A stretch of DNA of 64,000 nt. Source: Physcia stellaris. Lineage: Eukaryota > Ascomycota > Lecanoromycetes > Caliciales > Physciaceae. A model generated the notes under the pieces. That model was not told the origin of the DNA. It was given only the letters and a program-made list of their open reading frames with translations, and did not search any database. The stretch spans positions 558,001 through 622,000 of the forward strand of contig JABSSW010000017.1 in the NCBI GenBank assembly GCA_018902385.1, written 5' to 3'. Shown one piece after another: positions 1 through 12,265 of the stretch (the first letter of the stretch is position 1; every line of letters begins with the position of its first letter). The position numbers and the translations under genes are program-made.

Positions 1-204
1 GGGAATCCATCCTTCTTCACACCGACACTGCGTCCCTATGTCCACCTTTCATTCCCTGACACTTTTGCACATAATTCGATTACCTGACTTCCCCCAACTA
101 TTGCTTTTCCTTTCTTCCTGACAGTCAGTCTTGCCGAATCATAACGCTTCAACAAGCCATTTACCTGGTCAGGCTACAACTCCGCCCTTGTCGCCGCGGA
201 CACA

Positions 205-948
205 ATGTTCGCAGCTAAACGTCTGGGTAAAGTCAGTATATCACGTATGAATAAGGACACTCACTCTCCAGCTTACTAACGCCCCATAAATGCAGGAGCT
301 AGTAAAGGTACGCCCAGCCTACCCATCCCTCGAATCACCATTTGCTTCCTACCTCCAACACCGCCCACGACTTCACTCAATTGACTTGCCCTTGATCTCA
401 GATCCAGCAATCCCTACCTCCGGGCATAACGCTCGTCTCGGCCGATGACTACAAAGAATGGCAAATGGACATCCAAGTCCTCGACCACAACCCCCTCTAC
501 CTAGACCAAACCTACCGCCTACGCTTCCGCTTCAGCAAGAACTATCCGATCGGTGCGCTCCCCTTCATCCCGCGCCCCTTCTTCCACCTCTTCTCCACAC
601 AACCCCAACCAGCTGACCCCATCTCCCCCAGAACCCCCCGAAGTCGTCTTCCTCCGTCTAGTCCCGCACGGCCCATCCTCCTCTCCCTCAGACCCCGCCG
701 CCGCCCCACCCCACCGCACCATCCCGATGCACCCGCACATCTACTCCAACGGCATCATCTGCCTCGACCTCCTCGGCTCCGCCGGCTGGAGCCCGGTGCA
801 GAATGTGGAGAGCGTCTGCATGAGCATCCAGAGCATGCTGACGGGGAACACGAAGAACGAACGGCCTGAGGGGGACGAGCAGTTCGTGAGGCATAACACC
901 CAGCGGCCGAGGGATATCAGTTTTGTTTATCATGATGATGGGTGTTGA
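205..948 (+). CDS. UBE2W-like ubiquitin-conjugating enzyme E2
   Basis: The spliced model is join(205..231, 296..307, 402..552, 632..948), 168 codons, and all junctions keep phase with GT-AG borders. The protein has the E2 fold. The active-site region reads MHPHIYSNGIICLDLLG with the catalytic Cys, followed by a WSP motif, the SVCMSIQSML helix and a C-terminal YHDDGC. The HPH..SNG.ICL and ...YHDD signatures match the UBE2W family, which conjugates ubiquitin to protein N-termini; that function is family knowledge, not shown here. Exon 2 is only 12 nt (Glu-Leu-Val-Lys) and is needed to restore the KRL.KEL..I helix of E2 enzymes. The first ATG in frame is used. The gene converges with VPS33 downstream. 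Confidence 0.9.
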
Positions 949-1521
949 GGCTGGCGTTGAGGCAAAGGGAGGGAGGGGCCTTTTGGGAAGCCGTGCTGGG
1001 GATGGGTAACTGCTGGAGCTTGTGGATTGGGGACTGGGATCACTGCTCGGTGGGCAAAGAGCTTGTTGCCGGCTGTTACGCTCGAGGTTGTTTGTGGAGA
1101 TTAGCGAGGAGTTTATCTTAGGATCATCACGCATGGACATTGGCATTTGATACCTGGCGAGACGGACTGGGGCGATGGAGTTGTGCATAGAACCACCTCT
1201 TTTCGATAGGGACTTTGGCGGATGGGAAGAGTAGTGTACTTAGGCGAACGAATGGTTCATAGCCTCTCGCTATATCTCCGATTTTCACCAAGAGGGTGAC
1301 GAGCTTTGCTTTCGCATTTGGGTTCACCCTGAGTCTAGCAATCGTATGTCTGTTGAGCTACCACAAGTCAAAATTTACTATCTACACGACCAATAGCCAG
1401 GCGCATGGGTCGAGCAAACCGTCATGATGCTATGCTAATCACCTCTGTAACAACCCAATAGACAATCCACACAATCCACACCACCCTTCACCTCCTCCCA
1501 GCCTTCCTTTCCCCCTCTCCA
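949..1521. other. convergent intergenic region
   Basis: This 573-bp stretch lies between the 3' ends of the E2 gene and VPS33. Open frames here have no recognisable domains. It presumably holds the two 3' UTRs. Confidence 0.5.
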
Positions 1522-3801
1522 TCAACTCCTCCCAAAATCCCCCATCTCCCTCGCCGCCTCAATGATCCCATCCCCATTAACAACCCCCGTCGTCAACACC
1601 AGCACCCTCCTCCTCTCCTCCTCCTGCTTCGCCACAAACCTCAACGCCGCAATCTCCGTGAACGTGACGCCCCCTAGAAACATCACCAACACCGTCTTCT
1701 TCCCTCCCTGGCCCGTAAGCATATGTCTCGCCTTGACCGCCGTCTCGTTATCCGCTTTCTGGACTTTGTTGAACGTCTCGCCTTTGACGTTGCGCAGGAG
1801 GTCTTCGAAGGGGGTCCAGCTCGTTGACGTGTGGCCGCTGGATGAAGAGGAGGAAGAGGATGGGGAAGTGAAAGAGGAGATGTAGGATTTCTGGAGGATG
1901 CATTGCACGAGGCGAACGGAGAGGGGCGCGTACATGCTGTAGACGTAGGCGATGTCGTCCGGGTCCTGCTCGTTGACTTCGTCAAGGACCAGGCGCAGCG
2001 GTTTGCGGATCGCGGTGTAGTTTGTTCCGCCGGAATATGAGGCTGCGACGCCGGGGATGAGCAGTGGGTTGCCGGTGCGGGATTGAAGGAGGCCCATCTT
2101 CTCGAGGGAGGAGAGCGTGAGGAGGTTTTGGTAGCCGTAGGCGTGTAGGATTTGGCGCTTGAAGTTGTCGAGGTCTTTTTGGCGTAGGCCGCCTGCTACG
2201 GTGGATTCTAGGCATAGAAGGCGGAGGATTGTTGGGAGGGGAATGTCGCGCGAGATGAGCTCTTCGATGGCATCATGCTGGGAAGAGGGGTCGGCGCCTG
2301 CGATGAGGTTTTGTTGAATTTCGAGGACACGGCTGAAGGTATCGGAATGGAGCGTTTGCTTCTCGATTTCTTGAGCGAGGCCAACTTGGATTTTGAGGGA
2401 TTGTTGCTCTGATTGATAGGCTGGGAGTTTGGAAACAAAGTCTCGCAGCTCAGAGGTACTTTTGGCCACGTGCCGGCTTTCGTAGTCGCTCTGGAGGCGC
2501 TTGGCGAATTTGTTGAGGAGGCGGCTGCCTGTTGCGAAGTTGGTGTCTCGTAGCTGGCCGTAGAGTTTGTCGGAGGAGTCCAATTGAATCTTGCGCTTAA
2601 GTCCTTGCTGGGTGGTATTCTGTTGTGGCCCAGGTGCAGGGCCGACGACTGAGGTGTCGATCTCGGCTTGATTATACTGGATGCCAAACACTTCGTCTAC
2701 GAGACCTTCGTAGGTAAGCTGGGTGAGGAGGGGTGTTGCAAGATCGACTTGTCGGTCTATGATAATCAGACTCTCTATTGACGCACTGGGCATCATCCCA
2801 ATCATCGATGGGCTCGTATTGATGGTTTCCTCTGCCGCTAATTCGGAACGCATACGCATTAAAAGGTCCATAAGCCGGCGTGCATTGTCACCTTTCCCGA
2901 TAATGCGAGGAAAGAGCCCAAATTGGCGCTGGAACGGCATGAGAGCTTGAGCAGCTAAGAAGATTGCTGTCGGATCTTTTCGCTTCGCGTTGTCAGGACT
3001 TGACATAGATAATGCAATACCAACATACCAAGTACAGATCGCTGAAGGAATCATCCAGCGCCAGTGACATAACATCCTGCTCCAATGGTATGAAATGTAA
3101 TGGGAATTCTTCAACGCTGATATCGCCTAAAACTCCAGCTTCCTCAAGTATTTGGTTACAGACCAGGGTCCGCCTCGGTACCCACAGCACGGAGAAATCA
3201 TGTTCAATGCTACTGTCCTTTTGTAGCCGCTTTATCTGTTCTGCAGGTTAAGCGCATGTCAGCACGTAATGATGGCGTGGAACCTATGTGGAGCAAGTGA
3301 ATACGCTATAGATCATGCTGGAAATAGGAGTTGAATCATATTGGGATCAAGACTGATTAAGTAGAGTAGAGGAGCTTCTACGTAATCTACTTTATGGTCC
3401 CTTGACTAGAGAGAGAGAACCATTCCGGGAAGAGTTGACTCTGGACATGAGGAGAGCTGTTACGTACTCACCAGCAACTGCTATGGCTTGACTGGCCTTC
3501 TCTCCTCGAGCCAGGAAGATAACATTCTTCTGTGAAACATCGACATTGTCATTCTCCAGAAAGAAGACTTTGTCGACGCCATAGTCCTGGAGGGTTGAGA
3601 ATTTAAGAAAAAGACCAACAGGACCAGCCAGGGATTTTTCGATGACTAGATTCTTTTTCCCACGAACCTATGCAGTTTAGTAGCTTCCAGACGGTATGAA
3701 GGGGTAAGCGAAGCCTTACATACGCCTTGCAAAAGATCGAGAAGATCTTTCTTCGCTTTGTCCCTTATCTGATCTACGTCAATGCCTGGATGAGGAGCCA
3801 T
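1522..3801 (-). CDS. VPS33: Vacuolar sorting SM protein Vps33
   Basis: The model is complement(join(1522..2982, 3029..3240, 3472..3667, 3724..3801)), 648 aa, with all phases consistent. Vps33 is the Sec1/Munc18 subunit of the HOPS and CORVET tethering complexes, which chaperones SNARE assembly at the vacuole and endosome. Family hallmarks visible are the N-terminal IRDKAKKDLLDLLQGV, RGKKNLVIEKSLAGPVGLF and GVDKVFFLENDNVD segments, then FPRIIGKGDNARRL and a C-terminal FLGGVTFTEIAALRF. The start at 3801 (MAPHPGIDVD) is chosen because it matches family N-termini; an in-frame ATG at 3840 would add 13 residues. The second intron is long for this window (231 bp). A low-complexity serine run (about 9 Ser) lies near the C-terminus. 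Confidence 0.93.
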
Positions 3802-4590
3802 AGTCATTCGTGCTGGAAAAGTAGGACGATGTACCTTCAAAGGGAAGATCTTGTTTGAGCTTCAAGGTCGCTTCTGCTTGCCTCTTTGGGTAACGTCGCT
3901 GAAAAGCTCGGACTTAACTCGGATCTGTTCACATTCATTGCTGAGGCATCGGCATATCTACATATCATAGTACATTTGCTTCAGCTTTCCCGAAAACTTC
4001 AGATCATGACCTCAGTTGGTGATATCAACAGAGTGAGACTGCATGTGCGGGACTAAGAATACTGACAGTCATCCATAGTCTGTACTTTTAGTCTGTCTGG
4101 GAAGCTTTTCATGAGAAGTACGTAATGCTAGTCTACCTAAGTCAGTATCTGCGTTTGATACGGTCCCTCTTTCTTCGAGAAGGCTTTGACATGATCCGAG
4201 CCCTTGGGTGAAATCTGTAGGACTGTATCTCACACTTCAGCAAGCAAACAGACCAAGCTGTGCAATAATGTCCCACATACCATTTTCCGACATGAAGTCA
4301 GAAAGAACGGCCCTTGGATGTGTTCTCCAGAAACAATGGCGGATAGTCCGCACTCTTCCACGCGGCTGTCTGTTTATTTCAGAAGCTGTGAATCAGAGAG
4401 ATCCACGTCATGCATGGTATCTCTCATATGGTATCTCATATAATATCTCTCATCATATATCTCTCATAAAACATCCAAGGCAGCTGAAGACCAAGTTATA
4501 AGCTCTACGCAAAAGACCGTTCATGAAATCGAAGCCTGGCTCTACACCCTAAATTTCTATAAGCCTGACCTAGATACAACGGTGCGAAAG
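3802..4590. promoter_or_regulatory. divergent intergenic region VPS33 / BTB gene
   Basis: This 789-bp gap separates two divergently transcribed genes and should hold both promoters. Around 4415-4470 there is a short run of degenerate repeats of the type ATCTCTCATATGGTATCTCATATAATATC. No conserved coding sequence was recognised. Confidence 0.4.
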
Positions 4591-5336
4591 ATGGATGCAA
4601 AGGCTGATTCGACAAGCGAGGAGTCTATGAGGTATTCTCTCAACGCCTAAGCCAAATCGCCCGCTGACTGAGAGTTGGCTACAGGTTACTTAATGATCCG
4701 ACTGTCACGCTTCGATGCGGCGATGCCAGTTTCATGGTTCACCGTAATTTGGTTTGCCAGGCATCTCCCTTCTTCAAGTCAGCGTTTACGGGAGATGGAG
4801 AATATGTCGAGACCAGCACGCAATCGATGGACCTGAGCGGTACAGAGGTCACAGTTGATGCCGTGAACCGTTTCGTTGAGTGGCTGTACACTCGTTGCTA
4901 CGCTCTATCCAGTACAAGTACACCACAAGAAACTCAAGAGCGATATATGGAGTTGGCGAGACTGTTTATTTTCGCCGAGGAATATATTGTTGTTGACTTA
5001 AAGAACGACATCGTTGACAAGCTCTTCGATATCAAAGCCAAGTGCGTTGACCCGCCTCGACTGCCGCTTGTTCGCTACGTCTACGAGAACACTCCCATGG
5101 GTTCACCGTTTCGGCAGTTACTAGTTGCCTATTACTCGTGGCATATTGATATGGAATGGTATGGACGTGAAGCCATTTCTACTCAGCTCTACAAAAACCC
5201 CGAGTTTACTACAGACTTGGCGGTTAGTCTGGGAAAGCGATTGGATGGGAAGCACAAGTCTCTATTCGATGGGAAGCCATCGGACCTCTACGCCGTCAAG
5301 AACACGGAAAGTGGACAAAAGGAGGCGGAGAAATAG
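4591..5336 (+). CDS. BTB/POZ domain protein
   Basis: The model is join(4591..4631, 4685..5336), 230 aa. The BTB core starts after the intron: LLNDPTVTLRCGDASFMVHRN, then SPFFKSAFTG, and VNRFVEWLYT. The layout fits the large family of small fungal BTB proteins, which act in dimerisation or as Cul3 substrate adaptors. The specific partner is unknown. The region after residue 95 (YMELARLFIFAEEYIVVDLKN) continues the family's helical BACK-like segment. The first exon (13 codons plus two bases) is an inference from the GTATTC donor and the CTACAG acceptor; the true start could lie further upstream. Confidence 0.75.
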
Positions 5337-6923
5337 TCAAAGGGCCCTTCTCACTGGGGAACAGTATCTGCGAAGCCTCCGCGAAACGATAGCAGTGAAT
5401 TGCAGTTCTGGAATTAGTGCGACATGGGAAGGGAGTTTCGCGCCTCACAGCACGTCTACTCGACGCTGCTGAAGAATGGTACCATGGTGTTGAAGGTTTG
5501 ATTTGAATCTTACCAGAGTCAGACGAATGGCTCGAAAGAAATCCGAGGACTCAGGTACTTCAAATCCTCGGATAGATGGTCCAGAACCACCCAAGCACCA
5601 CCATATCGAATCTTATCCACAGATCTGTATTGCTGCACTCTTTCTCTATTTTTCCGATCCTGCTGACGACGTTACCGCGCTTTCTAGTATCCACACTACT
5701 CTTATTCAAGACATCGTCTCTCTGTAGGTCTTCCTTTTTGTTTTGAAATCCAAGTGTATTACCGCCCCGAATGATCTTCCCTTACCTATACACCACCGCA
5801 GAAGTCGTCTTTAATAGCCCTCGCCGTTTGTCGTATCTGCAATTCGAATACTTAGATCAAACCACGAATGATTCTCCATCGATATCATACCTACATATCT
5901 TTTTACGCCAATCATCAGCCTCTACCACCTTTCGTTTTTGCTCTCTATTGAGCTCTATCTCTAACCGGATAGCTCATTCAATTCTCTAATCTCATGCTAT
6001 TCTCTCAGCTCATTCCATCCTCTAAGTTCAAGCACACCCTAGCAGCCTTCATCTCCGCACGTCTCTCTCTATCTGTCCCACGGGCCCTCCAATTCCGGAC
6101 AAATACCCGGAGTCACCTACGAAGCGAGACCGCCAGCTCGGCTTTGCTGTCATAAGACCTCTCTGAATCAAATACACTCTACGCCGTTCACGGCAGCATC
6201 CAGATTTATCGAGCACAAAAAAAGGCAGTAATCGTGGGTCAGGACCGCACTGAAACTCGGAGCCTTGAACTAGAAGGGGACGATCCATATTATCCCGATA
6301 TTATCGCATAGCATGGTACTCTATATCTGCAGATGTGATACTCGTTGCTCATTCCTAACCCTTTTCCAATGTCATCTCCGGCCAAAAAGTAAACCCATCT
6401 TAGAATGCAAAATCGCATCGTTACATCCCTTTCCTCTGATATCCGAATAATCCGTAAAATCATCCCATGTCATGCCCACTCCTACAACGAATTGCACCAC
6501 TTCGCGTCAGTCATTTTACAGAGTAAACGCGAACAAGCTTCTCGCCAGGCATTGGTCAAGCTAGTACCAGTGAGGTTCATCAACATTAACAACACGACAT
6601 TGGAACGGCGACATAGCATCCGAGCGCTGATGGCCTTGTAATTGGAACCAGTAACCTCTATTGGTGCACAATCCCAAAGGCCAAAGGCTCGCTCTAGCCT
6701 CGCTGATGCAGTATGTGGGGCTGATCTATGTACACGGTTTCAACAGAAATCCGAGAAATGATAGTAAATACTAGAAGCCGTGCAAAGACACAATGAAGTC
6801 TATGTAAAAGGTCTCCCGCAAACAACCTGTGCTCCTTTCCTTCCAATGCAGCCCCGCTATGCAATTTAACGACATTGACAGAAAAGAATCCCGTCAGGTC
6901 CCACCCAATGCTCTTCGAAAATT
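5337..6923. other. gene-poor region between BTB and CAF120-like genes
   Basis: These 1.59 kb hold no open frame with recognisable homology. The 5900-6040 part is CT-rich with repeated AGCTCATTC words. A 45-bp stretch at 6229-6275 recurs at 34026-34072. UTRs of the two convergent genes presumably lie here. Confidence 0.45.
6229..6275 (+). repeat. dispersed repeat fragment, copy 1
   Basis: The segment beginning AATCGTGGGTCAGGACC matches a segment at 34026-34072 (GATCGTGGGTCAGGACC...) over about 45 bp with a few substitutions. No ends or target duplication can be seen. Confidence 0.5.
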
Positions 6924-9900
6924 TCATCGCTGCTGACTTTGACTATTGCCAAAGTACGGTCCATTATATTGCTGTTGCTGATTCTGAGTTTGCTGTGTGT
7001 GATAATAACCCTGCTGCTGACGCAAAGCTTGCTGCTGCTGAAACGCCGTCTGTTGGTACTGCTGAGGCTGCTGCGCGTACTGTTGGGTGTTCACATGCTG
7101 CAATCCCGCAGGAGGTGTCCAATGGGGCTGCTGCTGAGCGTATTGCGACTGATCGTACATTTGGTTTTGGTATTGCTGCTGCTGTGGCATACCATACCCA
7201 TACTGTGACGGAGCGTAACCTGGCGTTTGCGGCGAGTATTGGCCAGGTGTTTGTGCATACATTGAGTTTGGAGTCTGCGGCCATTGCCCCGGGACATGCA
7301 ATTGTGGAGTCGGAGCATTATAAGACTGCTGCCTCGGTGGATAACCCTGGGTATGCTGCTGTCGCTGTGCTATAGCATGCTGTACCGCCGTATTGCTGTA
7401 GCCTTGTCGAATGTCTTTCTTCTCCTGCTCGCGGGCTTCAATAGCACCAATCAGACCGCTTGGTGGAGGCGCTTGCTTCTTGGGGTTTGCTGCAACATTG
7501 ATCAAGGGTGAACCAGTGGCGCGTGCTACATGCTCCTGTTCTCGGGCGGACAGATTGTGCGAATAATCACCCTGGAAATTTGTTGGACTTGGAGCACCAC
7601 GAGGGCGTGGACTGGCCTGGGGCTCTCGGCCGTATGACATATTCCGTAAGTGTTGCTGCGACGGTACTTCTCCGGAAACATTTCGTGTGGGAGGAGGAGG
7701 CGTATTAGACCCCGATGCCTTCCGGGCATGTGCGTAGACTGGGGTGATTCGATTTGCCGCTGCACGTTGTTGTACGAACTGTTCTGGAGTGATAGACTGC
7801 CTGTTGCCAGGGCTTCCGCCGCCAACCGTAGCTCCGGGTTGCCAAGCCACGCTTCTTCGACGGTCAGGATCAGGTTCAGCAGAGGAAGGTCGACGATCGA
7901 ACTCAGGGGTCGTCATTGTGCGACTTGGCGCCCTGTCGAAGGCTGGACTATCATTCCTCTGAATTTGTGCGTCAGAGGATTTTGGTCTATCATGTATTTG
8001 TTGAGTCATAGTCCCGCTTGTGTTCGGACGGCTTGCGGACTTAGGATCATACACTTGGGTAGGCCCAAAGTCTACGATTGGTATCGCTGAATTGACTTCT
8101 TGACTGGGTGCGTCTGGCCTATACCGAGCATCACCAACCACGACTTCCTTCTGCTCAGGCACAATAGTTCCGACAGTCTTTAGCTTGCCTGCTCTGGGCT
8201 TGTCTACAGAAGGTCTGGAGCGTTTCGTCTCGGTCGATTTCCGAGTGCTGGCATAATCTGGCGAAGCAGTAGAGTCGTCATCATCATAAAGGCTGCCAGC
8301 GTCACTAGGCTGCTGAGCATAACTATCCATGGTATTCGTGCGACTACCGTGACCTGCTCCAATCCGGTTTAAAGCTTCTTCGTCTACTACATGTTGTCTC
8401 AAATCCTCTAGACTTGTTTTGCTCATGGTCGCCGGAAGCTCAGAGACTTGTGATTGAGACCTATCACGGACTGGAACAGGTTTTCTAGTGATGCTACGGC
8501 TAGTATTTATTCGGCTTAAATCGGGACGTTGGTCTACAGAAGTGGGTGGAGTCCTCGGCGAATTATCTTGGTAAGCTGCTCGTCCGGCAAGCGGAGACTC
8601 ATACATCAATGCTTCATTCCGTGAGAAGTTTCGGGTCGGCGTATATTCGGTTGGGGGCTGCTGTGAAGAAAACGGGATGGGAACAGATGATTGTGATAAT
8701 GGAGATACACTTCTAGGAGTGCTCTGAGATGGTGCCTGCAGTCCGTTCTGGCTTTGGGGGGAGTGTTCTCCGTAACTTGGTCTAGGTTGAAAATGAGGGT
8801 GCTGGATGTTAGTGGAGGCACCCGCTTGTTGTTGGTGGTTTGAGGTACGGAGTGCGGCCTCTCCTAGTATGCCTTCAGAAGCAAAAGAATGATCAGCAGT
8901 CGCCGGACGCTTACTGGAATCATCAATTACCCCTGGTTGACCTCGATCCTCCGAGTACCCTCCATCCCTCTGGGGGTTCTGAGCATATCCGTTCCGTTCT
9001 TGGGTGTCATATGACCGCCCATCTACGTGAGTAGTGTTGCTTCTACTTCTCCAAGCAGCAGTTGCCCCGGCTGCAGCAGTGACCTCACCCGTGCTGAGCC
9101 TTCCAGAGTCAGCCAGCTGAGACAGCGTAGTAATAGAGAGCCGACTCGTATTGCGGCGCATCTCAGCAGAGACACCTGGTCGTTTGGGTGGCTTGACACC
9201 GGGCTCATGAGCGAAAGCAGGTGGGGTCGCAACCGGTGCTGGCGGGGACATCGGGCGGACATCGTGGTGGATCTCCTGGGCTTCAACATCCGCTCCATTC
9301 CGCATCCTCCTCTCGCTCTCTGAACTGCTGCGATTAGGACTGTCGAACCCTGTTGTATACTTGGACACTTGAGGATTCCGCACGCCTCCGTTGGATAGCA
9401 CGACGTGAGCGGGAGGTACAGGAGGTACCGGTTCAATAGGCACATTACTGTTGGAAGCATTGGCTTCGTAGGATAATCGGGACGGGGTATAGTGGTGCTG
9501 ATCGTCATGTGGAGCATGTTGTGACTTTTGACGAGATGGTGTAGAGTAAGGTGATGCTTCTGACACAGATCTATGATGGCTATTCGTACGGACGGTTTTC
9601 GGCGGGCGAAAAGGACCATTGCCAGGAGGAGCGGAACCAGTGTGGGGAGGGGGTTTGGAACGAAATCGTCATGGACAGATGGCGACGACCTAATAGATGC
9701 GCCATCCTCATAGCGAAGAGTGCCGGCACGTGACGGAAGGCTATTGCGGTGTCCGCGGTAGCTGCTCGCTCTACTTCTTGACCGACCTCCATTCGATTGA
9801 ATCCTTGAAACCCGAGTCTGTGTTATCTCCTTGAGCTTTTGCCTCCATTGCTTTTCGCTCCATGTTTGACTGCCGGGCTCATGGATCAAGCCGGCTACGT

Positions 9901-11271
9901 CGAGGATCTCCAAGTACCCATATCTCTTTTCCTGGGGCATGGCAAACATCAAACTCCGTACGTCAAGCGTGTCAGCAATAAGTCGAATCGGGCGCCCGTA
10001 CAAGGCAAAAACATCGTAGAGCGGGAAGAGCCAACGAAGCATCATCTCGAAACCGGTCACTGCAGGGTGTACTTCTGGCATAACGAACACGAATCCTTCC
10101 TGTGTCGTCTCGGGCGTAGAGTGAATCGTAATCGTGCCTTCGACTTTGACCAGTGTCGATTGATCAATCAGTGGTTTTGATTGCGGGTAAATCGCATACG
10201 CGGAGTATGCATCCCGAATGGTTGCTATCGGAAGAGTTTTCTTCGTCTTTTTAGTGTCGTAAAATTTGACGTCTCCCTTCAGCGTTGGTACCGAGCGATC
10301 ATATGCGGATTTCTTCTTCAAGGACTTTTGCTGCTTGTGGATTTCTTTCTCGTCTGGAGGCGTGATGACGCACCAGCAGCGCCTCCATGGTGTACCAGCC
10401 CCGAAGCGCACCCTCGCCCAGTCTTCTGTTTTGAATTTCGTACGCTCCATAATAACCTTGATGTTATTCAGGGTTTTGCCTTTGCCAGCGATCAATGAAC
10501 CTGTGTAAGCTTCCTGCAATGTAGCATGCTCGAACATAGCCAATCGAATACCGGCGGTCCATTGAGTGAGTGAGTGAAGCGAGTTGAAATGAAAGAGATA
10601 TCTGTTCTTCCCTGCTGTAGATATGCTAAGTACATTCTGAAGCGGCTGAACGTCTTGTGAGCGTGTTGGCAAAGTCTCAATCTAACACCATTGTCAGTCA
10701 CATCTGGCATTGCGCCTTATTGATGTATAGGCTCACCATCTTGATCGATGCATCTGCAAGGTTGATGAAACTTGGAGCAACTTCACCATCTTGCCCAGCA
10801 ATGTCCAACGCAGTCGCGTCCCATAAGGACAGGACGGTACCGACTAATTGAGCAAAGCATTCCGTCCACGATCTGTCCAAGTTGGGTCTTCCATCTATGA
10901 TCGTGTCAGCGGTGTTAATCAGCATCGGCCAAACGCTCAACGGTCATCATACGAGTGTCAAGATCGTTGAGCTTCAGAAAGTATCCTTCTTGGTACAGCT
11001 TATTTGAATGGCTATTCAGGAAGCTAAAGATCGGTTGCAATTCGGGGATTGTGTCCTGGGCGATCTCCATCACGGGAGGTTGATATGCCTGAATCATCGA
11101 AGACGGGCGGGAAGCTGCACGCTCAGTCCTTGTTCGCGTCGGAGCCGGTGAGTCGCCCGCTGGGCTAGCGGAGTGCTGAGGCGAGGAAGAGGTGTACACT
11201 TCCTGTCGCGGTGGTTCTTTCGACAACGCAGAGGCTGATGTTGGCGATTTGGGGGCGCCGAATACCGACAT
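6924..11271 (-). CDS. CAF120: CAF120/Skg3-like PH-domain protein (apparent frameshift)
   Basis: Exons read on the minus strand are 11271..10953, 10894..10737 and 10681..6924, about 1,410 aa. The PH domain (about residues 90-215) contains YFLKLNDLDT, DRSWTECFAQLVGTVLSLWDA, NRYLFHF and QWTAGIRLAMFEHA. It is followed by KTEDWARVRFGAGTPWRRCWCV and a long disordered Ser/Pro/Gln-rich tail ending in a polyQ/Tyr region. This is the fungal family of yeast Caf120 and Skg3, linked to CCR4-NOT and the bud neck. Reading is continuous to ...VHDDFVPNP near 9655. It then resumes one base out of phase as ..PPHTGSAPPGNGPF.., across a run of five G at 9649-9653 (C on the coding strand). No intron can bridge the shift, because a TGA closes the downstream frame just upstream of it. 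It is either a sequence error or a real lesion splitting the protein at about residue 530. Confidence 0.88.
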
Positions 11272-12141
11272 GAACGACAGAACTATGCAAGGGATTAACG
11301 GTGCATAAGGTATGTCTAGGGTGCCAAACCTCTAGATCTACCCATCTTGAACGATCGTGAACTTATACGATGAGTTAATGATTTGCAGAAATCCTCGCTA
11401 TGGGTATTTCAAGGCAACGCAGTCCGGGTCAGCACGGGTAGGTGCCTCTCGGAGTGGAGCCAGAGCTGGAGTCAATGTGAAGCTGACTTTGACGGGAGCC
11501 CCCGTGAACGGTTCAACAGCAGGATTAAAAGTAGTATGAAGCCATGAAAAAGCTAGCCGAACAGATCAGGAAAGAGCGACTGATGAAGACAAAGAACGTG
11601 CAGAGGCGACAGAGTCGAGAGATGAGAGTCTTTGATGAGTGATCCGGTGCCATGCGATACTTTATTATTATGCAGAACAGGGCAGGGTCAAAATCGAATG
11701 TGGTTAGATCCAGTGATGAGGTAAGACCCAATGGGTTCACTACCTGCGGGTAGCGTCTATCTTGGCATTTGCTTGCACGAGTCAACGCTTCACCCGCCAT
11801 GGAACAGGCAATTTGGTTTCAGTCTTGACTTTGACTAGCTGGTTGGGTTAACAACATTCGGCGAAAGTTATAGTATGGCATCTAAGTCGATACGGGCAAA
11901 GCCTCTAAGCTTTTGCTACGACCGATACGAGTACTCACGGACAGTTTTGTATCCGAGCTTCCGAAGCTGACGACGACAATACTTGGCATACTACTCCGTA
12001 CATCGCGGTCTTGGAAATATCTTGGGATGCCTGACCCATTGGTATGTGCAGAAGCAGCCCAGGTCATTAGGATTGTAGATACTGGGCTAAGATACCTGAC
12101 TGCGCCACGTGCACCGAGTATCGATCTTTGAGCTATTCTCA
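11272..12141. other. upstream region of CAF120-like gene up to the retrotransposon
   Basis: These 870 bp of normal base composition precede the target-site duplication of the LTR element. No gene was recognised. The region should contain the CAF120-like promoter and 5' UTR. Confidence 0.4.
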
Positions 12142-12146
12142 CAAAT

Positions 12147-12265
12147 TGTTGCAGTTAGCTCACCTAGGGTTAAGGCTGCAGAAAGCCCGGTGAAAACCTC
12201 AACTTCAAATCCTGTACACTTAGTATTATCATCGATATAATCAATGAACTATTTCTATTTCAACA
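12147..12265 (+). repeat. 5' LTR of copia element
   Basis: This 119-bp LTR has TGTTG...CAACA ends. It differs from the 3' LTR at 15 positions, all transitions. The flanking CAAAT matches the base run after the 3' LTR. Confidence 0.93.

Noticed and set aside
9023-9650. Overlapping downstream frame on the minus strand (to 9023) as a separate protein
   Set aside because: After the C-run it is the out-of-phase continuation of the CAF120-like frame and reads as nonsense; the overlapping in-phase frame gives the expected protein.
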